From NCBI GenBank assembly GCA_011523705.1, contig WTGC01000004.1, positions 122,633-186,632 on the forward strand: 64,000 nucleotides of DNA, given 5' to 3'. This document shows, one piece after another, positions 52,454 to 62,351 of this stretch (positions are counted from its first letter, which is position 1; every line of letters begins with the position of its first letter). The notes beneath the pieces were generated by a model. It made no database searches. It had not been told where the DNA came from and was given only the letters and a program-made list of their open reading frames with translations. This stretch comes from Chloroflexota bacterium (GTDB lineage: Bacteria > Chloroflexota > Anaerolineae > Aggregatilineales > Phototrophicaceae). The position numbers and the translations under genes are program-made.

Positions 52454-54025
52454 TTATCGCTCGGCCAGCGCGTTTACAATCGGACCGATCAACGACTCGG
52501 CCACCGTGCGATTGCCGATTTCGGTGATATGCACGCGATCGAAGAAAAGGCCCTCGCTCACATCGCCGAACAAATCCGTCAAGAAAACGGTATCAGCTGT
52601 GCTGTCGCTCGCCAGCCCTTCACGCACGATGCCGACTACAGTGCGATACAAGTCGATGAAGCCGGGCTCTTGTCGCTCAATATCGTCAAAGATTTGTTGC
52701 TCGCCATCCATTCGCGCCGCCTTGGCAAAGAGCGCCGGCTGCCAAACGAAGAGAACACGGACGCCGTGTTCCTCGGCGGCGGCGCGGATCAAGCGACGAT
52801 TGGCCAGCCAGCGCTCGGCGATCGCCCTCGGCGCGGCCGACCCGCTTGTGACCAGGCGCCAGTCATATTCGCTGATATCAGCGTCAAATGGTAGCAGAAC
52901 CGGCTGTCCGCTCCGCAAGAGCCGCCCGAGTTCGACATCGTTCACGCGCAGGTTTTCGCGCAGGGTCAAGCCGGCGCCGCCTTGCAAATAAGCGGCGTAT
53001 ACATCATTGAATCCCTGATAAAACACCGCGAGATTGGGCGCATTGTCCAACGCCAGTTGCGCTTGAAACAGCAGCAAATCTTGCCAGCTGACATAGCCGG
53101 TTTGCGCGTAGCTCTGCACTTGCGCGGGAAAATCTCGCTCGGCGAGCAGCTGCGCCACTTGCGCCGGAATCGCATAGGCATCGCGCGCGCCCAGCCCCCA
53201 CATGGTGGAGCCGCCAAAGAAATAGATGCGCGGCGCCGCAGGATCTTCTGTGTATGAGGGCGTATGCCGTCTGCCCGATTGATCGACATTGATATAGGCG
53301 CCGTCAAATGGCTCTACCGTCCAATAACTGTAGGGTAGCCAGCGCACAAGCACGGTGCTTTGCTCGGCCCAAAACTCGCGCGACGATGGCGCCGATCCGT
53401 CGTCAATGAATTCGAGCGGGCGGTAATCCAAGGCCCCGCGCATTCGCTCGTATATTCCGCTCTTGCTGAGCAACCGGCCGCTGAGCGTCGTCAGTAAAGT
53501 GAACAGCAGGAGCGCCAACACAGCGAATCCCAGCAGCGCCATCGAGTTTCGCCCACGCGAAATGCCGAGGCGTACCGCGCGCCAATGTACGGTCAGCATC
53601 ATGGCGGCAAAGACGACCGTCCAACAGACCAGCAAGAACTTGAAGGGAGTGGTTATTGAAGGCGCAATGTCGCGGAAGAGAAGAAAAGACAAGATGCAGG
53701 ATTCAATCAATAGCAGGACCAGGAGCAGCGCCAGACGAAGGCTGCTGAATCGCCCGGCAATGGATTGCGCCAGTTTCCTAATGTCGGCCTCGCTACGACG
53801 TGAAATCCAGAAGCCGCCAATCAATGTGAGCGCGGTCACGACTCCGACGCCGAGCAGCATGGCGCGGCGAATCTGTTCGTATGATTGCGCCGGTGAAGCT
53901 GGGGAGAGTAAAAGCAGAATCCAGGCGACCAGCAGCGGTATCCAGGCGGAGAAGACAAAGCCGACCAGACCGCGCGCCAACGTCGTGTCCGGATCGTATT
54001 GTCTTGCGCCGGCGCCGTCCCTCAT
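52454..54025 (-). CDS. Membrane protein with C-terminal SGNH-hydrolase-like domain, 523 aa
   Basis: About five hydrophobic helices lie in residues 19-190. They are followed by an extracytoplasmic-type domain with SGNH blocks: FFGGSTMWGLGA (nucleophile Ser, block I), YQGFNDVYAAY (Asn, block III) and DRVHITEIGN (Asp/His, block V). Such domains remove or transfer acyl groups on glycans. The membrane helices could be an acyltransferase-like channel or only an anchor. It overlaps the upstream methyltransferase gene by 4 bp and converges on the tandem GH117 gene with a 21-bp gap, so it is a separate transcription unit. Confidence 0.8.
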   Translation of the reverse strand: MRDGAGARQYDPDTTLARGLVGFVFSAWIPLLVAWILLLLSPASPAQSYEQIRRAMLLGVGVVTALTLIGGFWISRRSEADIRKLAQSIAGRFSSLRLALLLVLLLIESCILSFLLFRDIAPSITTPFKFLLVCWTVVFAAMMLTVHWRAVRLGISRGRNSMALLGFAVLALLLFTLLTTLSGRLLSKSGIYERMRGALDYRPLEFIDDGSAPSSREFWAEQSTVLVRWLPYSYWTVEPFDGAYINVDQSGRRHTPSYTEDPAAPRIYFFGGSTMWGLGARDAYAIPAQVAQLLAERDFPAQVQSYAQTGYVSWQDLLLFQAQLALDNAPNLAVFYQGFNDVYAAYLQGGAGLTLRENLRVNDVELGRLLRSGQPVLLPFDADISEYDWRLVTSGSAAPRAIAERWLANRRLIRAAAEEHGVRVLFVWQPALFAKAARMDGEQQIFDDIERQEPGFIDLYRTVVGIVREGLASDSTADTVFLTDLFGDVSEGLFFDRVHITEIGNRTVAESLIGPIVNALAER

Positions 54026-54876
54026 TGCTTCCGCTCGGCGACCAGGCTAAACATGAGGGGGAAATTCTGGGGAAAACGGGCTGGCATCGCATAACGCCGC
54101 CCGCCCGAATCAACCATGTCAGACATCGGCTTGAAACCATTGCTTACGTTGTACTCCGTCAGATGCGAAAGCGACAAGTGGGCGTCGAGCAATGCTGTCG
54201 CTACTTCGGCGATCCCCCAGTGGAATTCGACCCCCGGATAGGGATTGTGAAAGTCGCGCACGCCCGGCAGCAAGCTATCGATCTCGGCGGCGGCGCCGGT
54301 CCAGGCGACATAATCGCCCACACCCGACTCGTATTCGCAGGGGGCGCCGCCCATATAATCGTGCTTCAGTTGCCATTCTTCGCTGAACATGACTAAGGCG
54401 GGATGGAAATCGACCAGCACAAATCGGCCGCCGCGCTTGAGACAGCCGGCAATGCCGCGCCCCCAGGCGGCGAGGTCCGACAGCCAGCAAAGCACGCCGT
54501 AGGATGAGAAGACGACATCATAGCGTTCGCCTGCGTCGGCGAAGAAGTCGTATACATCGGCGCGGATGAAATTCGCAGGTATGTCGCTTTCGCGGGAGAG
54601 CCGCCGCGCGAAGCAGATCGCCTCGTCGCTGATATCGACGCCGGTAACGATCGCGCCAAGATGACGGGCGATGCTAAGGCTGTCCTGACCGGAGTTGCAC
54701 TGGAGATGAAGCAGGGTCTTGCCGGTGATATCGCCCAGCAGACGTGATTCGTCGGGAAAGAGCGTATTGCCGCCGGCGCGAAAAAAGGCGGCTTGATCGC
54801 CTTTGTGGCTGTTGTGCGCCTTGGTGCCCTCATTCCAGGACAGGCGATTCGTCTCGTGATGCGCTTTATTCGGCAT
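54022..54876 (-). CDS. Class I SAM-dependent methyltransferase, 284 aa
   Basis: A soluble methyltransferase: LLHLQCNSGQDSLSIARHLGA is the SAM-binding motif I in the form usual for the methyltransferase-25/12 families, with GVDISDEAI (motif II), YDVVFSSYGVLCWL and KRGGRFVLVDFHP. The N-terminus NRLSWNEGTKAHNSHKGDQ is also common in this group. It is translated first and coupled by a 4-bp overlap to the SGNH membrane protein. Methylation of a sugar, lipid or small molecule destined for the envelope would fit, but the substrate cannot be named. Confidence 0.87.
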   Translation of the reverse strand: MPNKAHHETNRLSWNEGTKAHNSHKGDQAAFFRAGGNTLFPDESRLLGDITGKTLLHLQCNSGQDSLSIARHLGAIVTGVDISDEAICFARRLSRESDIPANFIRADVYDFFADAGERYDVVFSSYGVLCWLSDLAAWGRGIAGCLKRGGRFVLVDFHPALVMFSEEWQLKHDYMGGAPCEYESGVGDYVAWTGAAAEIDSLLPGVRDFHNPYPGVEFHWGIAEVATALLDAHLSLSHLTEYNVSNGFKPMSDMVDSGGRRYAMPARFPQNFPLMFSLVAERKQ

Positions 54877-55229
54877 TGCTTAGTCTCGTTCCCTAGCCGC
54901 TGGTCAAATACAAGCCGTACCGTTTCAGCTGCCTCGAAACAGAAGGTCTCGCGGGCAAGTTTCTCTCTTCTGTCGGGCCCGCCTCATGATATTCTACTTC
55001 GTTCATAATCGTCCAGCTTCTTTCGAGGCGCTCGCCGGGTATTGCGCAGTTCCATTGACCCGGCCGAGATCAGCGTGCAGCACGAAAAATCGCGCTTCTA
55101 TTCTCATACTGGCGTCCTCAGATTTGTCCATCGGTACTGGATGCTTGGGTATACGCGCCGCCAAAAAATTGAGCGCGAATTCACCACATATCAGCGATCA
55201 CTTGCGTTAAAAATCGACGGACGATTTTC
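54877..55229. other. Intergenic region without a supported gene
   Basis: Three short frames (up to 74 codons) occur here, but none has a ribosome site, conserved composition or recognisable motif. This stretch contains the upstream region of the divergent methyltransferase (54876) and HTH-protein genes. I see no strong palindrome or repeat. Confidence 0.6.
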
Positions 55230-55258
55230 TTGCCCGATAAGGCGCTCAGGTCTATAAT
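55230..55258 (+). promoter_or_regulatory. Promoter of the double-HTH gene
   Basis: TTGCCC (55230-55235), a 17-bp spacer and a perfect TATAAT (55253-55258). The leader to the ATG at 55374 would be about 110 nt. Confidence 0.6.
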
Positions 55259-55373
55259 CTTCGATACACAGCCGCCCGGCGGCAGCGAAAAGAGTCATCC
55301 GCGCTTACACAAATTACCAAGCCCGTTCCTTGCGCGCGCAAGCGGGTTTGCCAATGATGAGTTGAGAACATCA

Positions 55374-56141
55374 ATGGATCGCGTTGACCTGATACAAGCG
55401 GCGCTGGAAGCGCTGCAACCCGCGGCAGCGGCGAAGATAGCAGACGGAAACCAGGACGAAGCGCGCAGAATTCGCGGCAAACTCCTTGGCGTTCTCATAC
55501 GAAAGTGGCGACTGGAAGCCGAACAGTCACTCGAGGCCTGCGCCAGTTTCATGGGTGCCGAGCCAAAGCTTATCGAGGACTGGGAGTATGGCGAAAGCGA
55601 ACCATCACTGCCGCAACTGGAATTGCTTTCGCAGTTTCTGAATGGACGCGCTTCCTCGCTTGCCGGCGCGCATCCAGCGGATCGGGCAGCGCAAGACGAG
55701 TATATTCTGCTGCGGCAGCGCCTGATTGGCGCCTTGCTGCGGGCAGCGCGAGAAGCGAGCGCACAGCCGATTGAAGAATTGGGCGAGTCCATCGGTCTGG
55801 AAGCGGCCCAACTCACCAACTTTGAATTCGGCGAAGACGAAATTTCCGTCAGCGAGCTGACCGCCTTGGCGCAAGCGCTCGGTACTGATGTGAATTATTT
55901 CGCGGCGCTGCCACAAGACAGGCATTTGCCGTCTCGATCAGGCGGCTTATCGAGTAGGCAAGCGGTCGAAGAATTTGCGTGGCACGACTTCGCCGCCGAA
56001 AGCGACAATCTCCCGTTCATTCGTCTGGCGATGGCATTCCAGCATATCGCGCGCGATGACCTGCACCGTATCGCCGATGCGCTATTCGCCATTATCAGAA
56101 CAAAGGGAGAGATCAACGGCTTGACTGGCGCCCCGTCGTGA
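55374..56141 (+). CDS. Protein with two HTH (XRE-like) domains, 255 aa
   Basis: I take the ATG at 55374 (MDRVDLIQAALEAL), as upstream codons look non-coding and cover the promoter. Two similar helix-turn-helix units occur at about residues 36-92 (GVLIRKWRLEAEQSLEACASFMGAEPKLIEDWEYGES) and 114-172 (RAAREASAQPIEELGESIGLEAAQLTNFEFGED), both of the Cro/C1 type where a short Gly-Glu turn follows recognition-like helices. The C-terminal about 60 residues are helical with no obvious motif. It is probably a DNA-binding regulator. The large membrane protein gene starts 10 bp downstream, so the two are co-transcribed. Confidence 0.8.
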   Translation: MDRVDLIQAALEALQPAAAAKIADGNQDEARRIRGKLLGVLIRKWRLEAEQSLEACASFMGAEPKLIEDWEYGESEPSLPQLELLSQFLNGRASSLAGAHPADRAAQDEYILLRQRLIGALLRAAREASAQPIEELGESIGLEAAQLTNFEFGEDEISVSELTALAQALGTDVNYFAALPQDRHLPSRSGGLSSRQAVEEFAWHDFAAESDNLPFIRLAMAFQHIARDDLHRIADALFAIIRTKGEINGLTGAPS

Positions 56142-56151
56142 ATCCATTGCA

Positions 56152-58551
56152 ATGACCATCACATCGGATCGAAGCCAGCGCATTCGTGTTTTCTTGTTGC
56201 TGGTCGCGTTTTGCCTTGGCATTTATCTGCTCACTTACCGAGCGCTTATCCAGTCTGGCGATACGCGGCGCGCTCTCGACGCGGTCAGCAGTTTCGTTCG
56301 CTATGGCGATTGGCTCATGGACGAAACGAACTGGATAAAGCTGCCTTTTCGAATTCGTGAGTCGGCCGCCCTGCCCTTGGGAGAATACCGCGTCGACGAG
56401 CGCCTCCACATTCTTCTCGCGAGCCCCCTGCTCAGGCTTGCGGAAGCGCTGCCGCGGCTTGGTAATATACACACGATATGGCTCTTCAATGTGATCGTCA
56501 CGGCGCTGACTGTGGGCATGATATACTTGCTTTTGCGCGCGATTGGCTATGCGGATGCGGTCGCGGCAATTGTTGCGATCAGCGCTGGCTTAGGTACCAA
56601 CCTTTGGGCGTATAGCCAGACACTCTTTCGCGATCCTTTAACGTCTTTGTTCATCGTGTCGACCCTGCTCGCCTTGCAACTTGGCGCGGGCAGGGGCATT
56701 GGCGGCCGCGCAATTTGCTACCTCGTTGCCGCTGCGACGATTTATCTTGCCGTCGCAACGAAATTTTCAGCGGTATTCGCCACGCCCGCGCTCGTCATAT
56801 TCGCCATCCCTGATCGGCAAATTCAGCGTCATCCGGCTCTGCGCCAGGCTCTTGTCATTTTGATGGGGTTCGCGGCGCTAGTCATCTGCATCCTGATGCT
56901 GCTCGTGCCCTTTCCGCCAGTGGCGCGCGATCTCCTGCTTAAATTCGGCATCGAGACCAAGCATCTGGCTGCCGCTCTGCGCGCCTACATACTCAGCCCG
57001 GGCGCCAGCGTATGGGCGACATCGCCGCTGCTGCTTCTCGCCATACCTGGAGGTCTTATATTATGGCGCCGCGGGCAGACGCGACTCGTCGCCGCCGTCT
57101 GGCTGCTTTTCGCCGGCTATGCCCTTGGACACGCGCTGCTGACCGAAACGCACTGGTTTGGCGGGTTGAGCTGGCCGCCGCGTTTCCTGCTGCCGGCGAT
57201 TCCCGTCCTAATCTTGCTCACCGCGCCGATTGTTCAGGCGATGTTGAACACGAGAGCCAGGTGGCTACAGTTCATCTGGGTTGCTCTGCTCTGTTATGGC
57301 GTCTGGATTCAATTCGTCGGCGTATCGCTCAGCTTTGAAAGATTCGGCGAGACGCTGCCGCCCGAGGCGGAGGGACTAGCCGAATGGGAACCATCAATGC
57401 TGCAACCGCGCTATTTCAGGTGGGTGGTTTTGCCAGAGCGCTGGGGAGATTTGGGCTACGAGTTTCTTTGGACGCGCGCCCAGTTGCCGGTATGGGGCTT
57501 AAGCTTCGCTGTGTTCTCGGCAGTAATCGCCGCCGTCATCGCGCAAACTCTGCGCCAGCCCCAACATCGCTGGCGCCATCTCTCGCCAGTGCTAGTCGTC
57601 TTGAGCGTGCCGCTGGTCCTGCTCAACTTGATGTCCGCCTACGACAAAGATCCGCAGACGCAATCGAGCCAAAAGGCATTGCACGAAGCGCTTGACTATC
57701 TGGCGGAGAATGCGCGCCCTGACGAAGTATTGCTGCTGCCCGGCGCCGACTACGGCGACTTCATTTTGAATCACGTAGACAGCGCAGCGCCGCGCCCGGT
57801 CATCTTGGAGCGACCACTGGCACAGGCAGCCAGCGCCAAGCAGCCGGCGAATGTCGTTTCCGAAAATCCCAACGACTGGTTCGATGTGCAGAGTTTCCGA
57901 ATGATACGGCATATCGCCGAAAGCCAGGACCGTTTATGGGTGTTGAACAGCACCAGTCCATACATGGGCTGGAGCTACCGGCCGCTCGAGCGCTATTTGG
58001 CGCAGCACTATTATCCATTGGGCGAAGTAAAGTTGTCCACAGACGACGAAACCGTGCGCCTGCTGGAATACAGTACGCGCAGCGCGGCGCCCAATCCTTT
58101 GAGCCCGTACGCGGGCGAGATTGGGGCGGACCTGCGCTATGGCGCGAGCATAAGGCTATTGAGCTTCGTGCTGCCGAATGGCGCGAGCTATCGTCCAGGA
58201 GAGACGATCGAACTATCGCTTTTATGGGGGACGGAAGCCCCGCTTGAGCACGACTACTCGATTGCCTGGTTCATCGCCGACGAGGCGGCGAATGAGCTGC
58301 TCACTCAGGGAAGGGATACCGGACCTCAGGAAAGTTTCGCGCCGACTTCAACCTGGAAGCCTGGCTGGCCCATTTGGGATAATCGCGCGCTGCGCCTGCC
58401 GGAAGAGGCCGCGCCCGGCGCCTATCGGATCTGGGTGCTGATGTACCGCTACAACGACAGTGGCGAGATCGTCCGCTTGCCTGTCACTGGCGCCACCGTC
58501 GCCGACGGCGGGACAGTTGGTGTTCTGCCCATAACGCTCGTCATTGAATGA
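56152..58551 (+). CDS. Large polytopic membrane protein, GT-C-like, 799 aa
   Basis: About ten or more hydrophobic helices cover residues 10-490, beginning VFLLLVAFCLGIYLLTYRAL, with an early loop containing DERLHILLASPLLRLAEAL and a later WFGGLSWPPRFLLPAIPVLILL. This layout fits GT-C glycosyltransferases or related dolichyl/undecaprenyl-sugar enzymes. Residues about 500-799 form a soluble, extracytoplasmic domain, ending with a beta-sandwich-like part (RPGETIELSLLWGTEAPLEHDYSIAW, PEEAAPGAYRIWVLMYR). It lies 10 bp downstream of the double-HTH gene. Assignment to a specific GT family is not secure; it could also be an acid-sugar-related membrane protein. Confidence 0.65.
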   Translation: MTITSDRSQRIRVFLLLVAFCLGIYLLTYRALIQSGDTRRALDAVSSFVRYGDWLMDETNWIKLPFRIRESAALPLGEYRVDERLHILLASPLLRLAEALPRLGNIHTIWLFNVIVTALTVGMIYLLLRAIGYADAVAAIVAISAGLGTNLWAYSQTLFRDPLTSLFIVSTLLALQLGAGRGIGGRAICYLVAAATIYLAVATKFSAVFATPALVIFAIPDRQIQRHPALRQALVILMGFAALVICILMLLVPFPPVARDLLLKFGIETKHLAAALRAYILSPGASVWATSPLLLLAIPGGLILWRRGQTRLVAAVWLLFAGYALGHALLTETHWFGGLSWPPRFLLPAIPVLILLTAPIVQAMLNTRARWLQFIWVALLCYGVWIQFVGVSLSFERFGETLPPEAEGLAEWEPSMLQPRYFRWVVLPERWGDLGYEFLWTRAQLPVWGLSFAVFSAVIAAVIAQTLRQPQHRWRHLSPVLVVLSVPLVLLNLMSAYDKDPQTQSSQKALHEALDYLAENARPDEVLLLPGADYGDFILNHVDSAAPRPVILERPLAQAASAKQPANVVSENPNDWFDVQSFRMIRHIAESQDRLWVLNSTSPYMGWSYRPLERYLAQHYYPLGEVKLSTDDETVRLLEYSTRSAAPNPLSPYAGEIGADLRYGASIRLLSFVLPNGASYRPGETIELSLLWGTEAPLEHDYSIAWFIADEAANELLTQGRDTGPQESFAPTSTWKPGWPIWDNRALRLPEEAAPGAYRIWVLMYRYNDSGEIVRLPVTGATVADGGTVGVLPITLVIE

Positions 58552-58653
58552 CGCGCCATACGTCGTGACTATGCCGACCAGAATCATCCATTCTGCAAAA
58601 GATGAGCGTCGTATAAACTCGGCGCATCATCCGTCATCCGCGCCGGAAATGCC

Positions 58654-60447
58654 ATGACCGCCGAGTTCAACGTCAAATCGCCAATCAAGAGCAACCACAG
58701 CAGCCCCTTCCGCTTCATTGTTTCGCATATCTTGCGCCATCCGGTCACCGCTGTGCTTCTCGTATTGGGCGCCTTCAGCAACGCCTACTTGGCTGGCGTG
58801 GTGCCTGGCGCTCTAGGCGACGCCTTTAACGCGATTCTGCTTCTCAATGAAGAGACTATCGCTCTCGTCTTGAACAGCGTCCTGGTAATCATCGTTTCTC
58901 AGACGCTGCGGTCGGTTTTGCAATTCCTGCGCAATTTCTCGGCCGAGGTCTTCGCGCAGCGCTTCGAGCGCGACATTCGCGATGAGCTTTATTCGAGCCT
59001 GCTGGGTAAGAGCATGAGTTATCACGACCGGCAGCCGGTCGGCGAGACGATGGCGCGCGTGACCAATGACGTGCGCGAAATGAATCTGATGATGAACCCG
59101 GGCGTCAATCTGATCACGGGCGCCAATATGTTCTTGATTATGCCCGCGATTTATGCGCCGGCGATTTTGCCCGAGCTGATCATCGTCCCGCTGTTTTTCA
59201 TCGTTTCTCACATTATGGTGCAAATTTATTTCGTCTTCCGCCTGCATCCGATCGCGCAGGAAGTCCGCGCAAGCTTCGGCAGCATGAACGCCAAACTGGC
59301 GGAGTCGCTCGACGGCTTGGAGGTTGTCAAGGGCGCGGCGCAAGAAACGGGCGAGATGCGCGCTTTTAATGACTTGGCGGATCTCGTCCGCGATCGCTTT
59401 ATCGATCAAGGCGAGTTCGAGGCGCGCTATCTGTCGGTTCTGCTCTTTGGCTTGACCATTGTCGGCGCGCTCTATCATTCAGCAGCCTTGTATAACAGCG
59501 GCGCAATCAGGGAGGGCGATGTCATTGCCTTCCTCGGTCTCATCAGTCTCTTCCAATTCCCGGTGTTTATCTCGCTGTTCACTTCATCCCGGCTGGCATC
59601 TGGTTACGCCAGCGCAGCGCGCATCCTCGAAGTATTGGTGACATCCAACAAGCTCGACCAGAATATGGACGGATATTGCGGCGACATCGGCGGCCGAATT
59701 GAGTTTGAGAATGTCTCCTTTGGATACGGCGCTGACGATGCCAATCTAATCGACATCTCCTTCCGCGTCGAACCCGGTCAGACGGTCGCCATAGTTGGGC
59801 AGACTGGCGCCGGCAAAAGCACAGTGAGCAAACTCGTCAATCGCATTTATGATGTCGATTGCGGCCGTGTGCTGATAGACGGCGTCGATGTGCGAGAATG
59901 GAATCTACAGGCGCTGCGATCCCAGATTAGCATCATTGAACAAGATGTCTTTCTCTTCAGCCGCAGCGTGGCCGAGAATATCGCCTTTGGCAGAGATGAA
60001 GTCGATATGGACGACATCATCGAATCGGCCAAATTGGCGCAGGCGCATGAATTCATCTCGGATCTGCAAGCCGGATATGACACCATCATCGGGCAGCGCG
60101 GCATGACTCTCAGCGGCGGGCAGCGTCAGCGGCTAGCTCTCGCCCGCGCCTTCCAGACCGACCCGCCAATCCTCATCCTCGACGACAGCACGAGCGCCAT
60201 CGACAGCGCGACCGAAGACAAAATACAGCGCGCCATCTGGTCGGCGGCGAGCGGGCGCACGACATTGTTGATCACGCATCGGCTCTCGCAAATCCGTTGG
60301 GCCGATCACATTGTCGTTCTGCGCAAGGGACGGGTGGTCGCGCAAGGCACGCACGAGGAACTCTTGCGAAGCTCCGAGTCATACCGGCATATTTTCGACC
60401 GTTACGCATCGCCGGACGCGCCGATGCAGCTCGCGGCGGGAGGGTAG
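58654..60447 (+). CDS. ABC exporter subunit with degenerate Walker B (heterodimer partner A), 597 aa
   Basis: The N-terminal transmembrane domain (about residues 20-310) precedes an ATPase domain with Walker A GQTGAGKST, a canonical signature LSGGQRQR and Walker B ILILDDSTSAID: the catalytic Glu that follows the Walker B Asp is replaced by Asp. The switch His is in ITHRLS. Such a change marks the non-catalytic site of heterodimeric exporters (TM287/288 or BmrCD type). The partner gene starts 1 bp after the stop. The substrate is probably a lipid, peptide or drug-like molecule; it cannot be read here. Confidence 0.93.
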   Translation: MTAEFNVKSPIKSNHSSPFRFIVSHILRHPVTAVLLVLGAFSNAYLAGVVPGALGDAFNAILLLNEETIALVLNSVLVIIVSQTLRSVLQFLRNFSAEVFAQRFERDIRDELYSSLLGKSMSYHDRQPVGETMARVTNDVREMNLMMNPGVNLITGANMFLIMPAIYAPAILPELIIVPLFFIVSHIMVQIYFVFRLHPIAQEVRASFGSMNAKLAESLDGLEVVKGAAQETGEMRAFNDLADLVRDRFIDQGEFEARYLSVLLFGLTIVGALYHSAALYNSGAIREGDVIAFLGLISLFQFPVFISLFTSSRLASGYASAARILEVLVTSNKLDQNMDGYCGDIGGRIEFENVSFGYGADDANLIDISFRVEPGQTVAIVGQTGAGKSTVSKLVNRIYDVDCGRVLIDGVDVREWNLQALRSQISIIEQDVFLFSRSVAENIAFGRDEVDMDDIIESAKLAQAHEFISDLQAGYDTIIGQRGMTLSGGQRQRLALARAFQTDPPILILDDSTSAIDSATEDKIQRAIWSAASGRTTLLITHRLSQIRWADHIVVLRKGRVVAQGTHEELLRSSESYRHIFDRYASPDAPMQLAAGG

Positions 60448-60448
60448 G

Positions 60449-62269
60449 ATGGCGGCGGTCTTTGGCGGTTTGGAAAGCGACGTCTACGACCGGCAATATG
60501 GCGATGGGTATTTGTTCAAGCGCATCGGCAATTACCTCGCGGCGCACAAACGACTCGTCGTGTTGGGACTGCTTGGCTTCCTGGTCGTGGGCTTGGCGCG
60601 CGCGCTTAGGCCCGTATTCATTAGCGCCGCGGTGGATGAACTGGTGGGCACTGGCGGCGCGCTCAATTTCATCCTCTTCATTTTGAGCTTGATCGCCTTT
60701 AGCGAATACATCTGCAATTATGGCCGGCGCCGCTTCACCGTGGTCGTCATTGGCCGGATCGTCGCCCAAATGCGAAAAGATTGCTTTGAAGCGGCGATCG
60801 AACGCGACCTGGCTTTTTACGACCGACACAAGTCCGGCGCCGTGATCAGCCGCATCACCAGCGATACGCAAGAATTCGGCGATGTCATGCTCTTGGGCAG
60901 CGAAGTCATCTCGCAGTTTCTCGCCGTGTCGATACTCTTCGTGGCGCTCTTGAGCTATTCACTGGAAATGACCATCGTTCTCCTGTTCACCATGCCCCTG
61001 GTTATGTTCGCCGCGCTCGGCTTTCGTTATTTGGCGCGGATCGTCACACGCCAGGGCTCACGGGCGATGGCGATCGTGAACGACAACATACAGGAAAGCG
61101 TCACCGGCATCAGCGTCGCCAAGAATTTCCGTCAGGAAGAAATGATCTACAACGAGTTTTCCGCAGTCAACATTCTAAGCTACCAGATCAATCTGCGCCG
61201 CGGCTTCATTCTTTCGCTGGTGTTTCCCACGATGGGCATTCTCTCCGCGGTCGCTCTTTCAATCGTCGTCTGGGTCGGCACGCATTCCGTCCTGGCGGGC
61301 GCATTTAGCGCCGGAACCTGGTATCTGTACATCCAGAGCGTCGATCGTTTCTGGTTTCCCTTCATGAATCTGGCATCGTTTTGGAGCCAGTTTCAGCAGG
61401 GTTTAAGCGCGGCTGAGCGCATCTTCGCGCTGATTGACGCCGAGAACACCGTCTTGCAGACGGACAGCATCGCCGTAGGAGATCTTGCCGGGGGGATTCA
61501 ATTTGACGACGTTTCATTCGAATACGACCGCGGTGAGCCGGTGCTGCGCAATTTCAGCCTGGATATCCGACCGGGCGAGAACGTCGCCTTTGTTGGGCAT
61601 ACCGGCGCGGGAAAGAGCACAATCGCCAAATTGATCACGCGCTACTACGAATTTCAAGGCGGGGCGATTCGCATCGACGGCGCCGATATTCGCGCGCTCG
61701 ATTTGAAGAGCTATCGATCGCGACTGGGCACTGTGCCGCAGCAGCCCTTTCTCTTCAGCGGCACGGTACTGGAGAATATTCGCTATGGGAATCCAAATGC
61801 GTCGCTGGACGAAGTCAATGAGATTGCTTTGAGCATCGGCCATGGAGAATGGCTGGACAGTCTGCCGGATGGGCTGGATACGCCAGTCGGCGAGCGGGGC
61901 GCGCGCCTCAGCGTGGGCCAGCGGCAATTGGTCAGCCTGTTGCGCGTGCTGGTGCAGAAACCAGCCATCTTCATCCTCGATGAAGCAACCGCCAGCATTG
62001 ACCCCTTCACCGAGTCGCAAATTCAGGACGCCATCGATCTGATTTTGGCGCGCTCAACATCGATCCTGATCGCCCATCGCCTCAGCACCGTGCGCAGCGC
62101 CGACCGCATTATCGTCTTGCGCGATGGCGCGATCATTGAGCAAGGCAATCATGAGGCGCTGATGCGCGACAGTGGACATTACGCCGAACTGTACAATACT
62201 TACTTCCGGCATCAATCATTGAATTACATCGAGCGGGCGAAAGACAGGTTCGCCGTGGAAGCGCACTGA
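60449..62269 (+). CDS. ABC exporter subunit with degenerate signature (heterodimer partner B), 606 aa
   Basis: I start at the ATG at 60449 (MAAVFGGLESDVYDRQYGDG), 1 bp after the stop of partner A; an upstream frame overlaps that gene. The ATPase has Walker A GHTGAGKST, Walker B IFILDEATASID with the catalytic Glu, but the signature is LSVGQRQLVSLLRV instead of LSGGQ. In an exporter dimer, the signature of one subunit faces the Walker sites of the other, so the degenerate elements of both subunits meet in one composite site. The other site is canonical. The transmembrane domain covers about residues 40-330. Confidence 0.93.
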   Translation: MAAVFGGLESDVYDRQYGDGYLFKRIGNYLAAHKRLVVLGLLGFLVVGLARALRPVFISAAVDELVGTGGALNFILFILSLIAFSEYICNYGRRRFTVVVIGRIVAQMRKDCFEAAIERDLAFYDRHKSGAVISRITSDTQEFGDVMLLGSEVISQFLAVSILFVALLSYSLEMTIVLLFTMPLVMFAALGFRYLARIVTRQGSRAMAIVNDNIQESVTGISVAKNFRQEEMIYNEFSAVNILSYQINLRRGFILSLVFPTMGILSAVALSIVVWVGTHSVLAGAFSAGTWYLYIQSVDRFWFPFMNLASFWSQFQQGLSAAERIFALIDAENTVLQTDSIAVGDLAGGIQFDDVSFEYDRGEPVLRNFSLDIRPGENVAFVGHTGAGKSTIAKLITRYYEFQGGAIRIDGADIRALDLKSYRSRLGTVPQQPFLFSGTVLENIRYGNPNASLDEVNEIALSIGHGEWLDSLPDGLDTPVGERGARLSVGQRQLVSLLRVLVQKPAIFILDEATASIDPFTESQIQDAIDLILARSTSILIAHRLSTVRSADRIIVLRDGAIIEQGNHEALMRDSGHYAELYNTYFRHQSLNYIERAKDRFAVEAH

Positions 62270-62351
62270 ACGGGCGAGTCCGCTGACCGGGTCGCGCGAT
62301 TGCATTCTCCGACTGCGCCCGTATTGCTCTATTGAAGAATCTGCATATATT

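Noticed and set aside
54793-55257. Short plus-strand frames in the gap before the double-HTH gene
   Set aside because: They overlap one another in different frames, have no ribosome sites and no conserved-looking content.
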